From the NCBI RefSeq assembly GCF_001006805.1, contig NZ_LN811350.1, positions 399,205 to 463,204 on the forward strand: 64,000 nt of DNA, in the 5' to 3' direction. Numbering within the stretch: position 1 is the first letter of the stretch; the number at the start of each line of letters is the position of its first letter. A program made the translations under genes and the position numbers. Under the pieces are notes generated by a model, which saw nothing but the letters and a program-made list of their open reading frames with translations, searched no databases and was not told the DNA's origin. This DNA is from Microvirga massiliensis (GTDB lineage Bacteria > Pseudomonadota > Alphaproteobacteria > Rhizobiales > Beijerinckiaceae). Shown one piece after another: positions 11,009 to 21,499 of the stretch.

Positions 11009-12280
11009 CTATCGCTCGAGCCCTGCGATCGCGCGGGCGAAATCGCGTGCCGTGAAGGGCTCCAGATCCTCGACGCCCTCGCCAACACCGATGAAGTGCA
11101 CCGGGATCCCGAACTTGCCGGCGAGCGCCACGAGGATGCCGCCGCGCGCCGTGCCGTCGAGCTTCGTCATCACGAGCCCGGTGACGCCGGCCGCCTTTCG
11201 GAACAGGTCGACCTGGCTCATCGCGTTCTGCCCGACCGTGGCATCGAGAACGAGCAGCGTCGCGTGCGGGGCGTCCGGATCGATCTTGCGGATCACGCGG
11301 ATGATCTTCTCGAGCTCGGCCATCAGCCCGGCCTTGTTCTGAAGGCGCCCGGCCGTGTCGATCAGGAGCACGTCCGTACCCTGCTCGCGGGCGGCCGTCA
11401 GGGCATCGAAGGCCAGCCCGGCGGCATCGGCACCCTGCTGGGTCGTGAGGACGGGCGCTCCGACGCGCTCGCCCCAGACCTTGAGCTGCTCGATCGCGGC
11501 CGCACGGAACGTGTCGCCGGCCGCGAGCATGACGGACAGACCCTGCCGGCGGAATTTCTGCGCCAGCTTGCCGATGGTCGTCGTCTTGCCCGAGCCGTTC
11601 ACCCCGATCATGAGGATGACGAAGGGCTTCCGGGTGCGTTCGATCGTGAGCGGCCTCGCCACCGGCGCGAGGGCCTTCTCGACCTCGGCCGCCAGGATGC
11701 CCTTCACCTCGTCCGGTGAAATCTCGCGGTTGTAGCGCCCCTCGCCGACCGCCTGCGCGATCTTGAGGGCGATATCGATGCCGAGGTCGGCCTGGACCAG
11801 CGTGTCCTCGAGATCCTCGAGAGTGGCGGCGTCGAGCTTGCGCTTGGTGAACAGGCCGGTGACGCTGTCCGACAGGGAGGTCGAGGTCCGGCGCATTCCT
11901 TGGCGCAGGCGCTGCCACCAGCCCTCCTTTCCGACCTCGGCCTTGGGCTCGCTCCGGATCTCCGGCTCCTCCCGGGGCTTCGCCTCGGGTTCCGGCACGG
12001 CGCGCGGGATCGGCTCCCGCGGTCCCCCGCCCTCAGGCTCGATGCCCTCGACCGGCTGCAGGTCCGCTCCGGCGAGTTCCGAGGACACCTTCACGGCATC
12101 CGGCGTGTCCGGCGAGGCCGTAGTGACGCCCGGCGGCGCGGCGGGCAGGTCGCCGGCTGCATTGGCCGGGGGCGACGGGGTCGGCGGCGCATCCGGCACG
12201 CGCTCGGTGGGTTCGGCGGCATCGCGCCGCCCGAACAGCCGCGAGAGGAATGATGGCTTGTCGGCTTTCGGATCCACCAT
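11009..12280 (-). CDS. ftsY: Signal recognition particle receptor FtsY
   Basis: FtsY is the membrane-associated GTPase that receives Ffh-ribosome complexes. The product has 423 residues: an acidic, Pro-rich A domain (about 1-110), then the N and G domains. GTPase motifs seen are [15 protein letters not shown] (near residue 223), [22 protein letters not shown] and [10 protein letters not shown]. It is divergent from the pseudouridine synthase gene with only 68 bases between start codons. Confidence 0.97.
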   Translation of the reverse strand: MVDPKADKPSFLSRLFGRRDAAEPTERVPDAPPTPSPPANAAGDLPAAPPGVTTASPDTPDAVKVSSELAGADLQPVEGIEPEGGGPREPIPRAVPEPEAKPREEPEIRSEPKAEVGKEGWWQRLRQGMRRTSTSLSDSVTGLFTKRKLDAATLEDLEDTLVQADLGIDIALKIAQAVGEGRYNREISPDEVKGILAAEVEKALAPVARPLTIERTRKPFVILMIGVNGSGKTTTIGKLAQKFRRQGLSVMLAAGDTFRAAAIEQLKVWGERVGAPVLTTQQGADAAGLAFDALTAAREQGTDVLLIDTAGRLQNKAGLMAELEKIIRVIRKIDPDAPHATLLVLDATVGQNAMSQVDLFRKAAGVTGLVMTKLDGTARGGILVALAGKFGIPVHFIGVGEGVEDLEPFTARDFARAIAGLER

Positions 12281-12348
12281 GGTTACGCGCTATCTCTTGC
12301 AGAAGGAGGGACGCCTCGATAGCCGAGGAGCCGAAGGTTGGACCAGGG

Positions 12349-13026
12349 ATGAATCCGGAAGAGATAGTGTCGCGACTGCTCTATCGCGATGCCCTGATAC
12401 TCGTCATCGACAAGCCGGCCGGGCTTCCGGTCCATCCCGGGCCGCGGGGCGGCGAGACCCTGCACCGCTATCTCGATCATCTGCGGTTCGGATTGCCGCG
12501 GCGCCCGGAAGTGGCGCACCGGCTCGATCGGGACACGGCCGGCTGCCTCGTGCTGGGACGACACGCCAAGGCGCTGGCCCGGCTCGGCGAGCTGTTCCGC
12601 AACGGTGGAGTCGAGAAGATCTACTGGGCGGTCGTCGAAGGTAACCCCGCGGAGAACGAAGGAGAGATCGCGGAGCCGATTGCTCCGATTTCGCCCGAGC
12701 GTACCTGGCGGATGAAGGTCGATCCGAGCGGCCAGCCGGCCCTGACGCGCTGGCGCGTGCTCGGACGCGGAGACGGTCTTTCCTGGCTCGAGCTCGAGCC
12801 GGTGACGGGGAGAACCCATCAGCTGCGGGTCCACATGGCCGCGCGTGGCTGGCCAATCGTGGGAGATCCAATCTACGGCACTGCGCCCCGGTCCGGCAGG
12901 GTCCAGCTGGAGCTCCTGGCGCGACGTATCACGGTGCCTCTCTATCCCCGGAAGCCGCCGATCTCGGTGGAGGCGCCGGTTCCCGATCACATGACGGCCG
13001 GCATCGCGCGCTGCGGCGGCGCGTAG
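12349..13026 (+). CDS. RluA-family RNA pseudouridine synthase
   Basis: The product of 225 residues isomerises uridine to pseudouridine in rRNA or tRNA. The catalytic Asp lies in HRLDRDTAG, preceded by the family segment VIDKPAGLPVHPG, and the later motifs GRTHQLRVHMAARGWPIVGD are present. The ATG at 12349 gives MNPEEIVSRL and is preceded by a purine-rich CAGGGA; the open frame further upstream overlaps ftsY and is unlikely. No S4 domain is seen, so it resembles RluA/RluC-like short forms; the target RNA cannot be named. It is convergent with mtaB (3-base gap). Confidence 0.9.
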   Translation: MNPEEIVSRLLYRDALILVIDKPAGLPVHPGPRGGETLHRYLDHLRFGLPRRPEVAHRLDRDTAGCLVLGRHAKALARLGELFRNGGVEKIYWAVVEGNPAENEGEIAEPIAPISPERTWRMKVDPSGQPALTRWRVLGRGDGLSWLELEPVTGRTHQLRVHMAARGWPIVGDPIYGTAPRSGRVQLELLARRITVPLYPRKPPISVEAPVPDHMTAGIARCGGA

Positions 13027-13029
13027 GCA

Positions 13030-14277
13030 TCAGGCCGCCAGCAGGTCGTGGCCGTCGTACCCCGCAATCGTCACGGCGCGGATTTCGCCGGCGGTTACGA
13101 TCTCCTGGAAGCGGACCGTCGTGAAGCCTTCCGTGCGGCCGATATGGTCGGTCTCGACGAGAACTTGCCGCCTTGCGCCAATTTCCGATGCGAGATGCCG
13201 CCGCAGGGCCTCCTCGCCTTTCTCGCGCAGGCGCCGTGCACGGTCCTTCACGACCTCCCGGGGCACGGGCGGCATCCGGGCAGCGGGCGTGCCCGGGCGC
13301 GGCGAGAACGGGAACACGTGGAGATGCGTCAGCCCGCATTCGTCGACGATGTCGAGCGAGCGCCGGAACATGTCCTCGTCCTCGGTCGGAAATCCCGCGA
13401 TGATGTCGGCTCCGAACACGATGCCGGGCCGCAGGCGGCGCAGGGTCTCGCAGAACGCGATTGCGTCGGCGCGCAGATGACGGCGCTTCATGCGCTTGAG
13501 GACGAGGTCGTCGCCGGCCTGCAGGGACAGATGGAGATGCGGCATCAGCCGTTCCTCCTCGCCGATCGCCTGCAGGAGCTCGGGATCCGCCTCGACGGAA
13601 TCGATCGAGGACAGGCGAAGCCGCTCGAGTTCGGGCACGTGGCGCAGGATCGCGCGGACCAGCGTCCCGAGCTTCGGGGATCCCGGCAGGTCGCCGCCAT
13701 AGCTCGTCATGTCGACTCCGGTCAGCACGACCTCGCGCGTGCCGTTCAGGGCGAGCGTCCGAACCTGGTCGACGACGACGCCCATGGGCACGCTGCGGGA
13801 CGGGCCGCGCCCATAAGGAATGATGCAGAAGGTGCAGCGGTGGTCGCAGCCGTTCTGCACCTGGACGAAGGCGCGCGTGCGTCCCGCGAAACCGTCAACG
13901 AGGTGACCGGCGGTCTCGCGGACCGTCATGATGTCCTCGACGAGGATCTTTTCGCTCGCCGTCTCGTCCTTCAGGCTGACCCAGGTCTCCGTCTTCAGCT
14001 TCGCGTGGTTGCCGACCACATGGGCGACTTCCGGCATGGAGGCGAAGGAGCCGGGCTCGACCTGCGCCGCGCAACCCGTCACGACTATGCGGGCCTCGGG
14101 GCGCTCGCGCGCAAGCCGCCGGATCGTCTGGCGAGCCTGCCGGGTCGCTTCCGCGGTCACCGCGCAGGTGTTCACGACCACGACATCGCCGAGCCCCGCG
14201 GCCTCGGCCTCGCGCTGGATCGCCTCGGACTCGTAAGTGTTGAGTCGGCAGCCGAACGTGACGACGTCGACGCTCAT
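13030..14277 (-). CDS. mtaB: tRNA t6A37 methylthiotransferase MtaB
   Basis: This radical-SAM enzyme converts t6A to ms2t6A at position 37 of tRNAs reading ANN codons. The product has 415 residues with an N-terminal UPF0004 domain (VVTFGCRLNTYES and NTCAVT cysteines, plus TGCAAQ), the radical-SAM cluster CDHRCTFC near residue 145, and a C-terminal TRAM-like part. Its start overlaps the dapF stop by one base, so the two are translationally coupled, an arrangement common in Rhizobiales. Confidence 0.95.
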   Translation of the reverse strand: MSVDVVTFGCRLNTYESEAIQREAEAAGLGDVVVVNTCAVTAEATRQARQTIRRLARERPEARIVVTGCAAQVEPGSFASMPEVAHVVGNHAKLKTETWVSLKDETASEKILVEDIMTVRETAGHLVDGFAGRTRAFVQVQNGCDHRCTFCIIPYGRGPSRSVPMGVVVDQVRTLALNGTREVVLTGVDMTSYGGDLPGSPKLGTLVRAILRHVPELERLRLSSIDSVEADPELLQAIGEEERLMPHLHLSLQAGDDLVLKRMKRRHLRADAIAFCETLRRLRPGIVFGADIIAGFPTEDEDMFRRSLDIVDECGLTHLHVFPFSPRPGTPAARMPPVPREVVKDRARRLREKGEEALRRHLASEIGARRQVLVETDHIGRTEGFTTVRFQEIVTAGEIRAVTIAGYDGHDLLAA

Positions 14278-15167
14278 CAGGCCGCTCCGGCGAAGAGGGC
14301 GGGGGCCAGGACACCCTCGTGCTCAAGCTCGGTCGGGCCGGTCATCAGCACGTGCCCGTCGCTCTCCCGCCAAGTGATGTCGAGATCGCCGCCCGGAAGG
14401 CTGACCGTGGCGCGGCGCCCGGTCAGCCGCCGGCGCGAGGCGGCGACGAGGGCGGCGCAGGCCGCCGATCCGCAGGCGCGCGTCAGCCCGGCACCGCGCT
14501 CCCAGACGCGCAACTCGATATGGTCCGGCGCCGCGACCCGGGCGATCGAGATGTTGGCGCGCTCCGGGAAGATCGGATGATTTTCGAGGAGCGGCCCGAT
14601 CCGGGAGAGGTCGAAGCCGTCGAGCTGGTCGACGAAAAAGACCGCGTGCGGGTTGCCCATGTTGACGGCGGCCGGCGTATGCAGGATCGGCGCATCGATC
14701 GGGCCGATCTGAAGCTCGATGTAACGGGTGTCCTGGAACGGATCCCGCAGCGGGATCTCCTCCCAGGCGAGCCGCGGCGCGCCCATGTCGACCGTGAACG
14801 TCTCGTCGGCGACGCGCCAGACCGGGAGCAATCCTGCCGCCGTCTCGAGAAGGAGAGAATTGCCCTGCCGCCCGCCGCTCGCCATGTCGCGGTCCGAGAA
14901 GAGCGCCCAGGCCACGCAGCGCGTGCCGTTGCCGCAGGCTCCCGATTCCGAGCCGTCTGTGTTGTAGATCCGCATGAAGGCGTTGATGCCCGGGCTCCTT
15001 GGCTCGTGCAGTACCATGAGCTGATCGAAGCGGCTCCGCGGATCGGACGCGATCGCCCGGGCCTCGGCGGCTTGGACGATGTGCCCGCTACCCCTCAGGT
15101 CGAGCACTGTGATCTCGTTGCCGAGACCGTTCATTTTCAGATAGCGGCGGTTCGCGAGCGGAGTCAT
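14277..15167 (-). CDS. dapF: Diaminopimelate epimerase
   Basis: DapF converts LL- to meso-diaminopimelate for lysine and peptidoglycan synthesis. The product of 296 residues shows both catalytic cysteines, GACGNGTRC and [10 protein letters not shown], which act as the acid/base pair. The start at ATG 15167 ([17 protein letters not shown]) matches the family; the frame is open upstream but not homologous. It overlaps mtaB by one base and is divergent from the GyrI-like gene. Confidence 0.96.
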   Translation of the reverse strand: MTPLANRRYLKMNGLGNEITVLDLRGSGHIVQAAEARAIASDPRSRFDQLMVLHEPRSPGINAFMRIYNTDGSESGACGNGTRCVAWALFSDRDMASGGRQGNSLLLETAAGLLPVWRVADETFTVDMGAPRLAWEEIPLRDPFQDTRYIELQIGPIDAPILHTPAAVNMGNPHAVFFVDQLDGFDLSRIGPLLENHPIFPERANISIARVAAPDHIELRVWERGAGLTRACGSAACAALVAASRRRLTGRRATVSLPGGDLDITWRESDGHVLMTGPTELEHEGVLAPALFAGAA

Positions 15168-15344
15168 GGGCCTTCTTGGCCGTGTTCGGGTGATCTCGCG
15201 CGTATATGGCGGATCGGCTTTAAAAGCGCGAGTCTCGCTGCCGCGGCCGCGTTGCTCCTGCAACTGCCGCGCTCGCAGGACGCTCGAAAGGCCATTATGG
15301 TGGCGGCCGGCGCGAAGGTCGATTCGCGGCGGGGACCTCCTCGG

Positions 15345-15938
15345 ATGTTGCGTGTTCTTCTCGTTCTTCTGGCGCTGTCGCCGGCCGTGGCGGCCGCACA
15401 GGCACCATCGGCTTCTCCCCCTGCAACCGCGCAGCCCAGCCTGCCGACCCTCGTTCCCGACTCCGGGGATCCGGGCAATGCCGACGAGGTCGTCCTGCCT
15501 TCGAAGCCGGCCGCAATCCTGCGCGGCACGGCGATCTGGGACGAGGGCTTCAACGCGCTCAAGGGCGCCTTCCGCCGCATTGAGGAGGAGCTTGCCCGCG
15601 CCGCGATTCCGCCGGCGGGACGGCCCCTGACGGTCTTCGTTGAAACGGACGACCTCGGCTTCCACTACGAGGCCATGATCCCCGTCGCCGCGATCCCCGA
15701 GGGCCGGAGCGGCCTATCCGAGGGCGTGGTCTTCGGCACGACACCCGGAGGGCCGGCGCTCCGTTTCGTCTACAAGGAGCCCTACGAGGACATCGACTCG
15801 CTCTACGAGACGATCACGGCCTACCTCGATGCAAAGGGCGTCACGGCCAAGGACGCTTTCATCGAGGAATACGTCACCGACCTCACCGAGCCCTCGGATC
15901 CGAATCTCGAGGTCAACGTCTTCGTGCAGCCGAAATAG
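15345..15938 (+). CDS. Secreted GyrI-like/effector-binding domain protein
   Basis: The product of 197 residues begins with a signal peptide ([19 protein letters not shown]), so it is probably periplasmic. After a Pro/Ala-rich linker, residues 60-195 look like a GyrI-like (AraC effector-binding, SOUL-related) fold, with the family-like pattern [17 protein letters not shown] and a closing [10 protein letters not shown]. Such domains bind small molecules or act as inhibitors; here no DNA-binding domain is attached. ATG 15345 is preferred over an in-frame ATG 48 bases earlier because it exposes the signal peptide. Function is not known. Confidence 0.75.
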   Translation: MLRVLLVLLALSPAVAAAQAPSASPPATAQPSLPTLVPDSGDPGNADEVVLPSKPAAILRGTAIWDEGFNALKGAFRRIEEELARAAIPPAGRPLTVFVETDDLGFHYEAMIPVAAIPEGRSGLSEGVVFGTTPGGPALRFVYKEPYEDIDSLYETITAYLDAKGVTAKDAFIEEYVTDLTEPSDPNLEVNVFVQPK

Positions 15939-15971
15939 GGCCCGCGGAGCGGGAGGCTGGAAGGCACTGGT

Positions 15972-17033
15972 TCAGTCAGGCATCCATGTTTCGCCCGGCC
16001 GGAGCGCTCTGAACCGCTCGGCGGGCACGCCTGAAATCGCAAGGGCCTCGGCAAGAGCGCGGGGCGGGTCGTCGACGCCCTCATTCGTGAGGCGGAACGT
16101 GCCCCAGTGGTGCCCGAGCGCCATCCGCGCCCCGCACTCCTCCAGGGCCTTCACGGCATCGGCCGGGTTCATGTGCTGGGGCTCCATGAACCAGCGCGGT
16201 TCATAGGCGCCGATCGGCAGATGCGCGAGCACCGGGGCTCCGTATTGCTCCCGCACGCGCCGGAAGATCGCGCCGTCTCCGTAGCCGGTATCGCCGACAT
16301 GGTAGATCGGGCCGGACGGGGTCGTGATCACATAGGCGCACCAGAGCGCCATGCGCCGGTCGTTCATGCCGCGCGCGGACCAGTGATTGCACGGCTCGCA
16401 ATGCACCCGCACTGCTCCTCCGAGGTCCACAGCCCCACCCCAGTCGCAACTCTCCACCTCGATTGCAGGATCGGCGTCGCGAATGATCGCGTCGTTTCCC
16501 AGGGGCGCGATGATCTTCGGACGATCCCGGTTCCAGAGCCGGCCGAGGGCTTCGAGATCGAGATGGTCGTAGTGGTTGTGGGTGATGAGGACCGCATCGA
16601 TCGGCGGCAGGTCCTTGAACGCGATGCCCGGCGGATTGACCCGTCGCGGGCCGATGAAGCTCAGGGGGCTGGCGCGCTCGGAGAAGACCGGGTCCGTGAT
16701 GATGTTGAGGCCTGCGGTCTGGATCAGGATCGTCGCGTGGCCCACGAGGGCCACCCGCAGATCTGCGACCCTCGGGGGCGGGCGATCCCGGAACGGGCTC
16801 TCGAAGGTCTCGGGCCAGGGAATGCGCCCGCCCCCGATATGCCAGCGCAGCAATTCGGCAACCCCCTTGTCCTGCGGCTGTCCGGGCGAGAAGAAACGCA
16901 CGCCGTCGAAATGGTCGCTCACCGGTCCGCGATAGTAGTGGTTCTGCGACCGGGCTGCGCTGACATAGGTCGCGCCCCCTGCAACGGCGGCGGCCGGCAG
17001 GGCCAGCATCTTGAGCAGCGTGCGACGTCTCAT
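15972..17033 (-). CDS. Metallo-beta-lactamase-fold hydrolase (NAPE-PLD/UlaG-like), exported
   Basis: The product of 353 residues starts with RRRTLLKMLALPAAAVAGG, a twin-arginine-like leader without an obvious lipobox. The metal site is seen as THNHYDHLD (HxHxDH), with later ligands in CEPCNHWSARG, HVGDTGYGDG and LGHHWGTF. This arrangement matches NAPE-phospholipase D-like members such as the RomA family, which act on phospholipid-type substrates; the substrate here is not known. It is convergent with the GyrI-like gene. The ATG at 17033 is chosen for the leader; upstream frame is not family-like. Confidence 0.82.
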   Translation of the reverse strand: MRRRTLLKMLALPAAAVAGGATYVSAARSQNHYYRGPVSDHFDGVRFFSPGQPQDKGVAELLRWHIGGGRIPWPETFESPFRDRPPPRVADLRVALVGHATILIQTAGLNIITDPVFSERASPLSFIGPRRVNPPGIAFKDLPPIDAVLITHNHYDHLDLEALGRLWNRDRPKIIAPLGNDAIIRDADPAIEVESCDWGGAVDLGGAVRVHCEPCNHWSARGMNDRRMALWCAYVITTPSGPIYHVGDTGYGDGAIFRRVREQYGAPVLAHLPIGAYEPRWFMEPQHMNPADAVKALEECGARMALGHHWGTFRLTNEGVDDPPRALAEALAISGVPAERFRALRPGETWMPD

Positions 17034-17120
17034 GAAGGCTCCTTGTGGACGAGGTCGGGAGATGGCGACCCGGAGGCTTGACGGCAAGCCGCGCATCTCC
17101 TTGCGCAGCCGCACATTTCC

Positions 17121-17149
17121 TTGACTTTGCCGCCATGTGCCGCTAATCG
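17121..17149 (+). promoter_or_regulatory. Candidate sigma-70 promoter for ffh
   Basis: TTGACT at 17121-17126 and TAATCG at 17144-17149 are separated by 17 bases. The -35 matches the consensus at five of six positions. It would give a leader of about 265 bases before the ffh start. Confidence 0.4.
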
Positions 17150-17228
17150 GCCGCCACAATCTTAGAGCGAGCCCATCCGAGCCGCCGACCAGCCCGAGAG
17201 GCTGGAGGTCAACGCCCGACAGCGCGAT

Positions 17229-17252
17229 GCGCCCTCGGGCGCGTTTGGTTTT
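17229..17252 (+). other. Terminator-like hairpin in the ffh leader
   Basis: GCGCCC (17229-17234) pairs with GGGCGC (17237-17242) and is followed by GTTTGGTTTT. The shape is that of a weak intrinsic terminator, placed between the candidate promoter and ffh. Confidence 0.4.
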
Positions 17253-17422
17253 GGGCTGCTGGACGGGAATACATGATCGAGACGATCCGCCTCGACACGA
17301 CATACCATTCACACCGCGGGTTCGGACCACCAACTCGCGGAGTCGGCACAGCCGGACTTGCCTGCGCAGACTCGGCGAGGGGGCGAGAGTCCCGGTCGTC
17401 GGCATCAGGGACGGAGTAGGCC

Positions 17423-18970
17423 ATGTTCGAGAGCTTGTCCGATAGACTCTCCGGCATTCTCAGCGGCCTCACCCGCCGCGGAGCGCTCACGCCCGAGGAC
17501 GTGAACGTCGCGATGCGGGAGGTCCGGCGCGCCCTCCTTGAGGCCGACGTCGCTCTCGAGGTCGTGCGGTCGTTCACCGATAAGGTGCGCAGCCGGTCCG
17601 TCGGCGCCGAGGTCATCAAGTCGGTGTCGCCGGGTCAGCAGGTCGTCAAGATCGTGCACGACCAGCTGGTCGAAATGCTCGGCTCGGAGGCCGAGACGGT
17701 CGACCTGAACGCTCCCCCTCCGGTCGCGATCCTGATGGTCGGCCTTCAGGGCTCCGGCAAGACGACGACCACCGCGAAGATCGCCCGCCGCCTGATGGAG
17801 CGCGGCAAGCGCAAGGTCCTGCTCGCCTCGCTCGACACCCGCCGCCCGGCCGCGATGGAGCAGCTCGCGGTGCTCGGCAAGCAGGTCGGCGTCGACACGC
17901 TGCCGATCGTGGCCGGCCAGTCCGCCGTGCAGATCGCCCGGCGCGCCATGGAGGCTGCCCGTCTCGGGGGCTACGACGTCGTGATGCTCGACACGGCGGG
18001 ACGCGTCACCGTCGACGAGGCCCTGATGGCCGAGGCCGCCGAGGTGAAGGCGGCGACGAACCCGCATGAGGTGCTTCTCGTCGCGGACGCCCTGACGGGT
18101 CAGGACGCGGTGAATACCGCCCGCGCCTTCGACAGCCGTCTCGGCGTCACGGGTATCGTGCTCACCCGCATGGACGGCGATGCCCGTGGTGGCGCCGCTC
18201 TGTCGATGCGGGCCGTGACCGGTAAGCCCATCAAGCTCGTCGGCACCGGCGAAAAGGTCGACGCTCTCGAGGAATTCCATCCCGGCCGCGTCGCGAACCG
18301 CATCCTCGGCATGGGCGACATCGTCTCGCTCGTCGAGAAGGCGGCGGAGACGATCGATCACGAGAAGGCCCAGCGCATCGCCGACCGAATGCGCAAGGGC
18401 AAGTTCGATCTCGAGGACCTGCGCGAGCAGCTCGCCCAGATGGAGCGGATCGGCGGCATCGGGGGGATGCTCGGCATGCTGCCCGGCATCGCCAAGATGA
18501 AGTCGCAGCTCGAGAACGCGAAGCTCGACGATCGGATCATCAAGCGCCAGCGAGCGATCATCGATTCGATGACCCCTGCCGAGCGCCGCAACCCTGACGT
18601 CCTCAAGGCCTCCCGCAAGAAGCGCGTCGCGGCCGGGTCCGGCACCAAGGTCGAAGACGTCAACAAGCTCCTCAAGATGCACCGCCAGATGGCGGACGTC
18701 ATGAAGATGATGGGGCAGGGCAAGCGCGGGGGGCTCGCGGGCGCCCTCGGCAACATGTTTGGGATCGGCGGAGGCGGCATGCCCCAGCCGACCCCGGAGC
18801 AGATCGAGGCGCTGCAGAAGCAGATGGGGGGCGGCGGATCGCTTCCTCCGTTGCCGCCCGGCCTCTCGAACCCCGCCAAGGGTCCGGCGCTGCCGGGCCT
18901 CGGCGGACCCAAGATCCCCGGCCTGCCAGGCCTTCCCGGCCTCGGCCTGCCGTTCGGAAAGAAGAAGTGA
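17423..18970 (+). CDS. ffh: Signal recognition particle protein Ffh
   Basis: Ffh binds signal sequences of nascent membrane proteins and delivers the ribosome to FtsY. The product has 515 residues with an N domain, a G domain ([15 protein letters not shown] near residue 107, [31 protein letters not shown]) and a Met-rich M domain (about 325-455, e.g. [17 protein letters not shown]). The tail after residue 455 is a Gly/Pro/Leu-rich low-complexity stretch ending in three Lys, longer than in E. coli. It leads the ffh-rpsP-rimM-trmD-rplS block. Confidence 0.97.
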   Translation: MFESLSDRLSGILSGLTRRGALTPEDVNVAMREVRRALLEADVALEVVRSFTDKVRSRSVGAEVIKSVSPGQQVVKIVHDQLVEMLGSEAETVDLNAPPPVAILMVGLQGSGKTTTTAKIARRLMERGKRKVLLASLDTRRPAAMEQLAVLGKQVGVDTLPIVAGQSAVQIARRAMEAARLGGYDVVMLDTAGRVTVDEALMAEAAEVKAATNPHEVLLVADALTGQDAVNTARAFDSRLGVTGIVLTRMDGDARGGAALSMRAVTGKPIKLVGTGEKVDALEEFHPGRVANRILGMGDIVSLVEKAAETIDHEKAQRIADRMRKGKFDLEDLREQLAQMERIGGIGGMLGMLPGIAKMKSQLENAKLDDRIIKRQRAIIDSMTPAERRNPDVLKASRKKRVAAGSGTKVEDVNKLLKMHRQMADVMKMMGQGKRGGLAGALGNMFGIGGGGMPQPTPEQIEALQKQMGGGGSLPPLPPGLSNPAKGPALPGLGGPKIPGLPGLPGLGLPFGKKK

Positions 18971-19016
18971 GGCCTCGGGCCTCGAACCCTCGACAGCACA
19001 ATCACAGGAGAAATCG

Positions 19017-19373
19017 ATGTCGCTGAAGATCCGCCTTTCCCGCGCCGGCGCCAAGAAGCGCCCCTACTACCGCATCGTCGTCGCCGATGCGCGCTCGCCC
19101 CGCGATGGGCGCTTCATCGACAAGGTCGGCACCTATGATCCGATGAAGGGCCGGGACGATCCCTCCCGCGTTGTCATCGAAACCGAGAAGGTTCAGGCTT
19201 GGCTCGCGAAGGGCGCCCAGCCCACCGATCGCGTGCTCCGCTTCTTCGATGCGGCCGGTCTCATGAAGCGCGCGCCGCGCAACAACCCCCAGAAAGGCAC
19301 GCCCGGCAAGAAGGCCCAGGAGCGCGCCGAGGCTCGCGCCGCCAAGGCCGCTCCGGCCGGCGAGGCCGCCTGA
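19017..19373 (+). CDS. rpsP: Small ribosomal subunit protein bS16
   Basis: This 30S subunit protein of 118 residues begins [20 protein letters not shown], the standard bS16 N terminus. The C terminus has an Ala/Lys-rich extension (after about residue 85) common in alphaproteobacteria. AGGAG sits 6 bases before ATG 19017. It lies 46 bases after ffh and 5 bases before rimM, in the classical rpsP-rimM-trmD-rplS order. Confidence 0.97.
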   Translation: MSLKIRLSRAGAKKRPYYRIVVADARSPRDGRFIDKVGTYDPMKGRDDPSRVVIETEKVQAWLAKGAQPTDRVLRFFDAAGLMKRAPRNNPQKGTPGKKAQERAEARAAKAAPAGEAA

Positions 19374-19378
19374 GGCCC

Positions 19379-19999
19379 ATGCCACCCCGCCGCGAGCGGT
19401 CGGGCAGCCCCCAGCCGCGTCCGCGGGCAGGATCAAGCCGGCCGGAACGGGCTGGAGCCGGGCTCGTCCTCCTGGGCGAGCTTGGCCGCGCCCATGGTCT
19501 GAGAGGCGAGGTCCGGCTCAAGTCCTATACGGCCGATCCTGCCGCGATCGCCTCCTATGATCCCCTGGTCACGGAGGACGGGCGCCGGGTGACGATCAGC
19601 GGCCTGCGGGTCGCACCGGGCGGCCAGCCGGATGTTCTGGTCGCGAAGCTGGATGGCATCGACACCCGTGACGCGGCCGACGCCCTCAACGGCGTCCGTC
19701 TCTATGTCGAACGCGACAGGCTCCCCCCGCCCGACGAGGAGGACGAGTTCCTTCTCGCCGACCTCATCGGCCTGCCGGCCGTCACCGAGGCCGGTGAGAT
19801 CGTCGGCTCCGTGATCGCCGTGCCGAATTATGGCGGCGGCGATCTTCTCGAAATCTCTCCCGTGGGAGGCGGGGCAAGCGCGCTCTTGCCGTTCACCCGC
19901 GCCTTCGTGCCAGCCGTCGATGTTGCAGGACGGCGCATCGTGATCGCGCCTCCGGAGGACCTGTTCGCGCCCACGGATGCGGCAGGGGAAGCGGAGTGA
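19379..19999 (+). CDS. rimM: Ribosome maturation factor RimM
   Basis: RimM binds bS19 and assists 30S head maturation. The product of 206 residues has an N-terminal RimM domain ([20 protein letters not shown]) and a C-terminal PRC-barrel ([13 protein letters not shown]... [13 protein letters not shown]). The ATG at 19379, 5 bases after rpsP, adds an Arg/Pro/Ser-rich leader of about 28 residues before the conserved domain; a later start could be the true one, but the spacing and the upstream GAGG favour this ATG. Confidence 0.93.
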   Translation: MPPRRERSGSPQPRPRAGSSRPERAGAGLVLLGELGRAHGLRGEVRLKSYTADPAAIASYDPLVTEDGRRVTISGLRVAPGGQPDVLVAKLDGIDTRDAADALNGVRLYVERDRLPPPDEEDEFLLADLIGLPAVTEAGEIVGSVIAVPNYGGGDLLEISPVGGGASALLPFTRAFVPAVDVAGRRIVIAPPEDLFAPTDAAGEAE

Positions 20000-20083
20000 T
20001 GGTGACGCAGCTTTGCTCCGGCGAAGCGGGATGACCGGTCCTGACCGCGTCACCCTGGTGGATCGGGAATATCATTTGCCGGC

Positions 20084-20776
20084 ATGACCTTCCGCGCCAC
20101 CATCCTGACCATTCTCCCTGAAATGTTTCCGGGCCCGCTCGGGCATTCCCTCGCGGGAGATGCCCTCGCGCGAGGCGTATGGTCCCTCGAGACCCGTGAC
20201 ATCCGGGAGCACGGCATCGGACGTCATCGCGCCGTGGACGATACGCCGGCCGGCGGCGGTCCCGGCATGGTCATGCGATGCGACGTCGTCGCGGCTGCGC
20301 TCGACGCCCTTGGCACGGACGAGCGCCCCCGCCTCGTGATGAGCCCGCGGGGCCGCCCTCTCGGGCAGGATCGTGTCCGTGATCTTGCCCGCGGTCCCGG
20401 CGCCGTCATTCTCTGCGGTCGTTTCGAAGGCATCGACGAGCGGGTGATCGCCGCGCGCGGGCTCGAGGAAGTCTCGATCGGAGATTACGTTCTGTCGGGT
20501 GGCGAAATCGGCGCCATCGTGCTACTCGATGCCTGCATTCGCCTGCTCCCCGGCGTGATGGGGAAGGAAGCGTCGGGCACCGAGGAGAGCTTCGAGGGCG
20601 GGCTCCTCGAATATCCGCACTATACCCGGCCGCGCGAATGGGAGGGGCGTACCATCCCGGACGTGCTCCTGTCCGGCAACCACGCCGAGATCTCGCGCTG
20701 GCGGCGCGCGGAGGCGCTGAGGATCACGCGCGAGCGGCGGCCGGATCTTCTCTCCGATACTCCGGATCAGGATTGA
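20084..20776 (+). CDS. trmD: tRNA (guanine37-N1)-methyltransferase TrmD
   Basis: TrmD methylates G37 of tRNAs reading CNN and some other codons, preventing +1 frameshifts. The product of 230 residues shows the SPOUT knot motifs [26 protein letters not shown] and [14 protein letters not shown]. The C-terminal part contains [11 protein letters not shown], which contacts tRNA. It sits 84 bases after rimM in the conserved block. Confidence 0.97.
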   Translation: MTFRATILTILPEMFPGPLGHSLAGDALARGVWSLETRDIREHGIGRHRAVDDTPAGGGPGMVMRCDVVAAALDALGTDERPRLVMSPRGRPLGQDRVRDLARGPGAVILCGRFEGIDERVIAARGLEEVSIGDYVLSGGEIGAIVLLDACIRLLPGVMGKEASGTEESFEGGLLEYPHYTRPREWEGRTIPDVLLSGNHAEISRWRRAEALRITRERRPDLLSDTPDQD

Positions 20777-20837
20777 TCACGGGCGGTGACGTCAGGCTGG
20801 ACTTCGTTCACGCAGACGGTCGGATGCGGACTTTGCC

Positions 20838-20866
20838 TCGACAAGCTTTGTGAAACGCTGTATAGC
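20838..20866 (+). promoter_or_regulatory. Candidate promoter for rplS
   Basis: TCGACA (20838-20843) and TATAGC (20861-20866) are 17 bases apart, each matching the sigma-70 consensus at most positions. Located in the 170-base gap after trmD, it would give a leader of about 75 bases before rplS and allow transcription separate from trmD. Confidence 0.5.
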
Positions 20867-20946
20867 GCGCGCCAATTCACAACAGGATGCCGAAATCCCG
20901 CGGGGCTCCAGAGGTCTGGTGCCCGGCCACGGTAGGAGTTTTGACG

Positions 20947-21339
20947 ATGAACATCATCGAGCAGCTCGACAAAGAGCAGATCGCACGGCTCAACAAGCAG
21001 ATTCCGGATTTCCAGCCGGGCGACACGGTCATCGTGAATGTTCGCGTCAAGGAAGGCGAACGGACGCGCGTTCAGGCCTATGAGGGCGTGTGCATCGCCC
21101 GCTCGGGTGGCGGCCTCCACGAGAGCTTCACGGTCCGCAAGATTTCCTACGGCGAAGGCGTCGAGCGCGTCTTCCCGATCTACTCGCCGATGATCGAATC
21201 CGTGAAGGTCGTCCGTCGCGGCGCCGTGCGCCGGGCGAAGCTCTATTATCTGCGCGACCGCCGCGGGAAGGCGGCGCGCATCGCCGAGCGCAAGGACAAC
21301 GAGGGCGGGAAGGGCAAGACTCCTGCAGCCGCAGAGTAA
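20947..21339 (+). CDS. rplS: Large ribosomal subunit protein bL19
   Basis: This 50S subunit protein at the 30S interface has 130 residues. The core is typical: [26 protein letters not shown] and [20 protein letters not shown], split here only for description. The start ATG 20947 ([10 protein letters not shown]) is preceded by GGAG. A Lys-rich C-terminal tail extends beyond the E. coli protein. It closes the rpsP-rimM-trmD-rplS block and is followed by a strong terminator-like hairpin. Confidence 0.97.
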   Translation: MNIIEQLDKEQIARLNKQIPDFQPGDTVIVNVRVKEGERTRVQAYEGVCIARSGGGLHESFTVRKISYGEGVERVFPIYSPMIESVKVVRRGAVRRAKLYYLRDRRGKAARIAERKDNEGGKGKTPAAAE

Positions 21340-21361
21340 CCCTTACGACATCAACTTCGAG

Positions 21362-21388
21362 AGCGCGGCTTCGGCCGCGCTTTGCGTT
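21362..21388 (+). terminator. Intrinsic terminator after rplS
   Basis: AGCGCGGC (21362-21369) pairs perfectly with GCCGCGCT (21374-21381) around a TTCG tetraloop, followed by TTTGCGTT. It lies 23 bases after the rplS stop. Confidence 0.75.
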
Positions 21389-21499
21389 CGGGGCGTTGCG
21401 TCGCGGGTTCTTTTCCTGAGGCGAGGCAGCGATTAGAGAGGGACAAGGTGCTGTCCCGGCCCGGCCGGTCGGGGCACGAGAATGGGCAGGGACCTGGCG

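Larger units (their letters stand above)
17034..17422. other. 389-base gap holding the ffh leader
   Basis: No convincing gene is seen between the hydrolase gene and ffh. The stretch holds a candidate promoter (17121-17149) and a GC-rich hairpin with a T-rich tail (17229-17252), both oriented towards ffh. No SRP RNA consensus (GGTCAG...GGAAGCAGCC) is visible. Confidence 0.5.
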
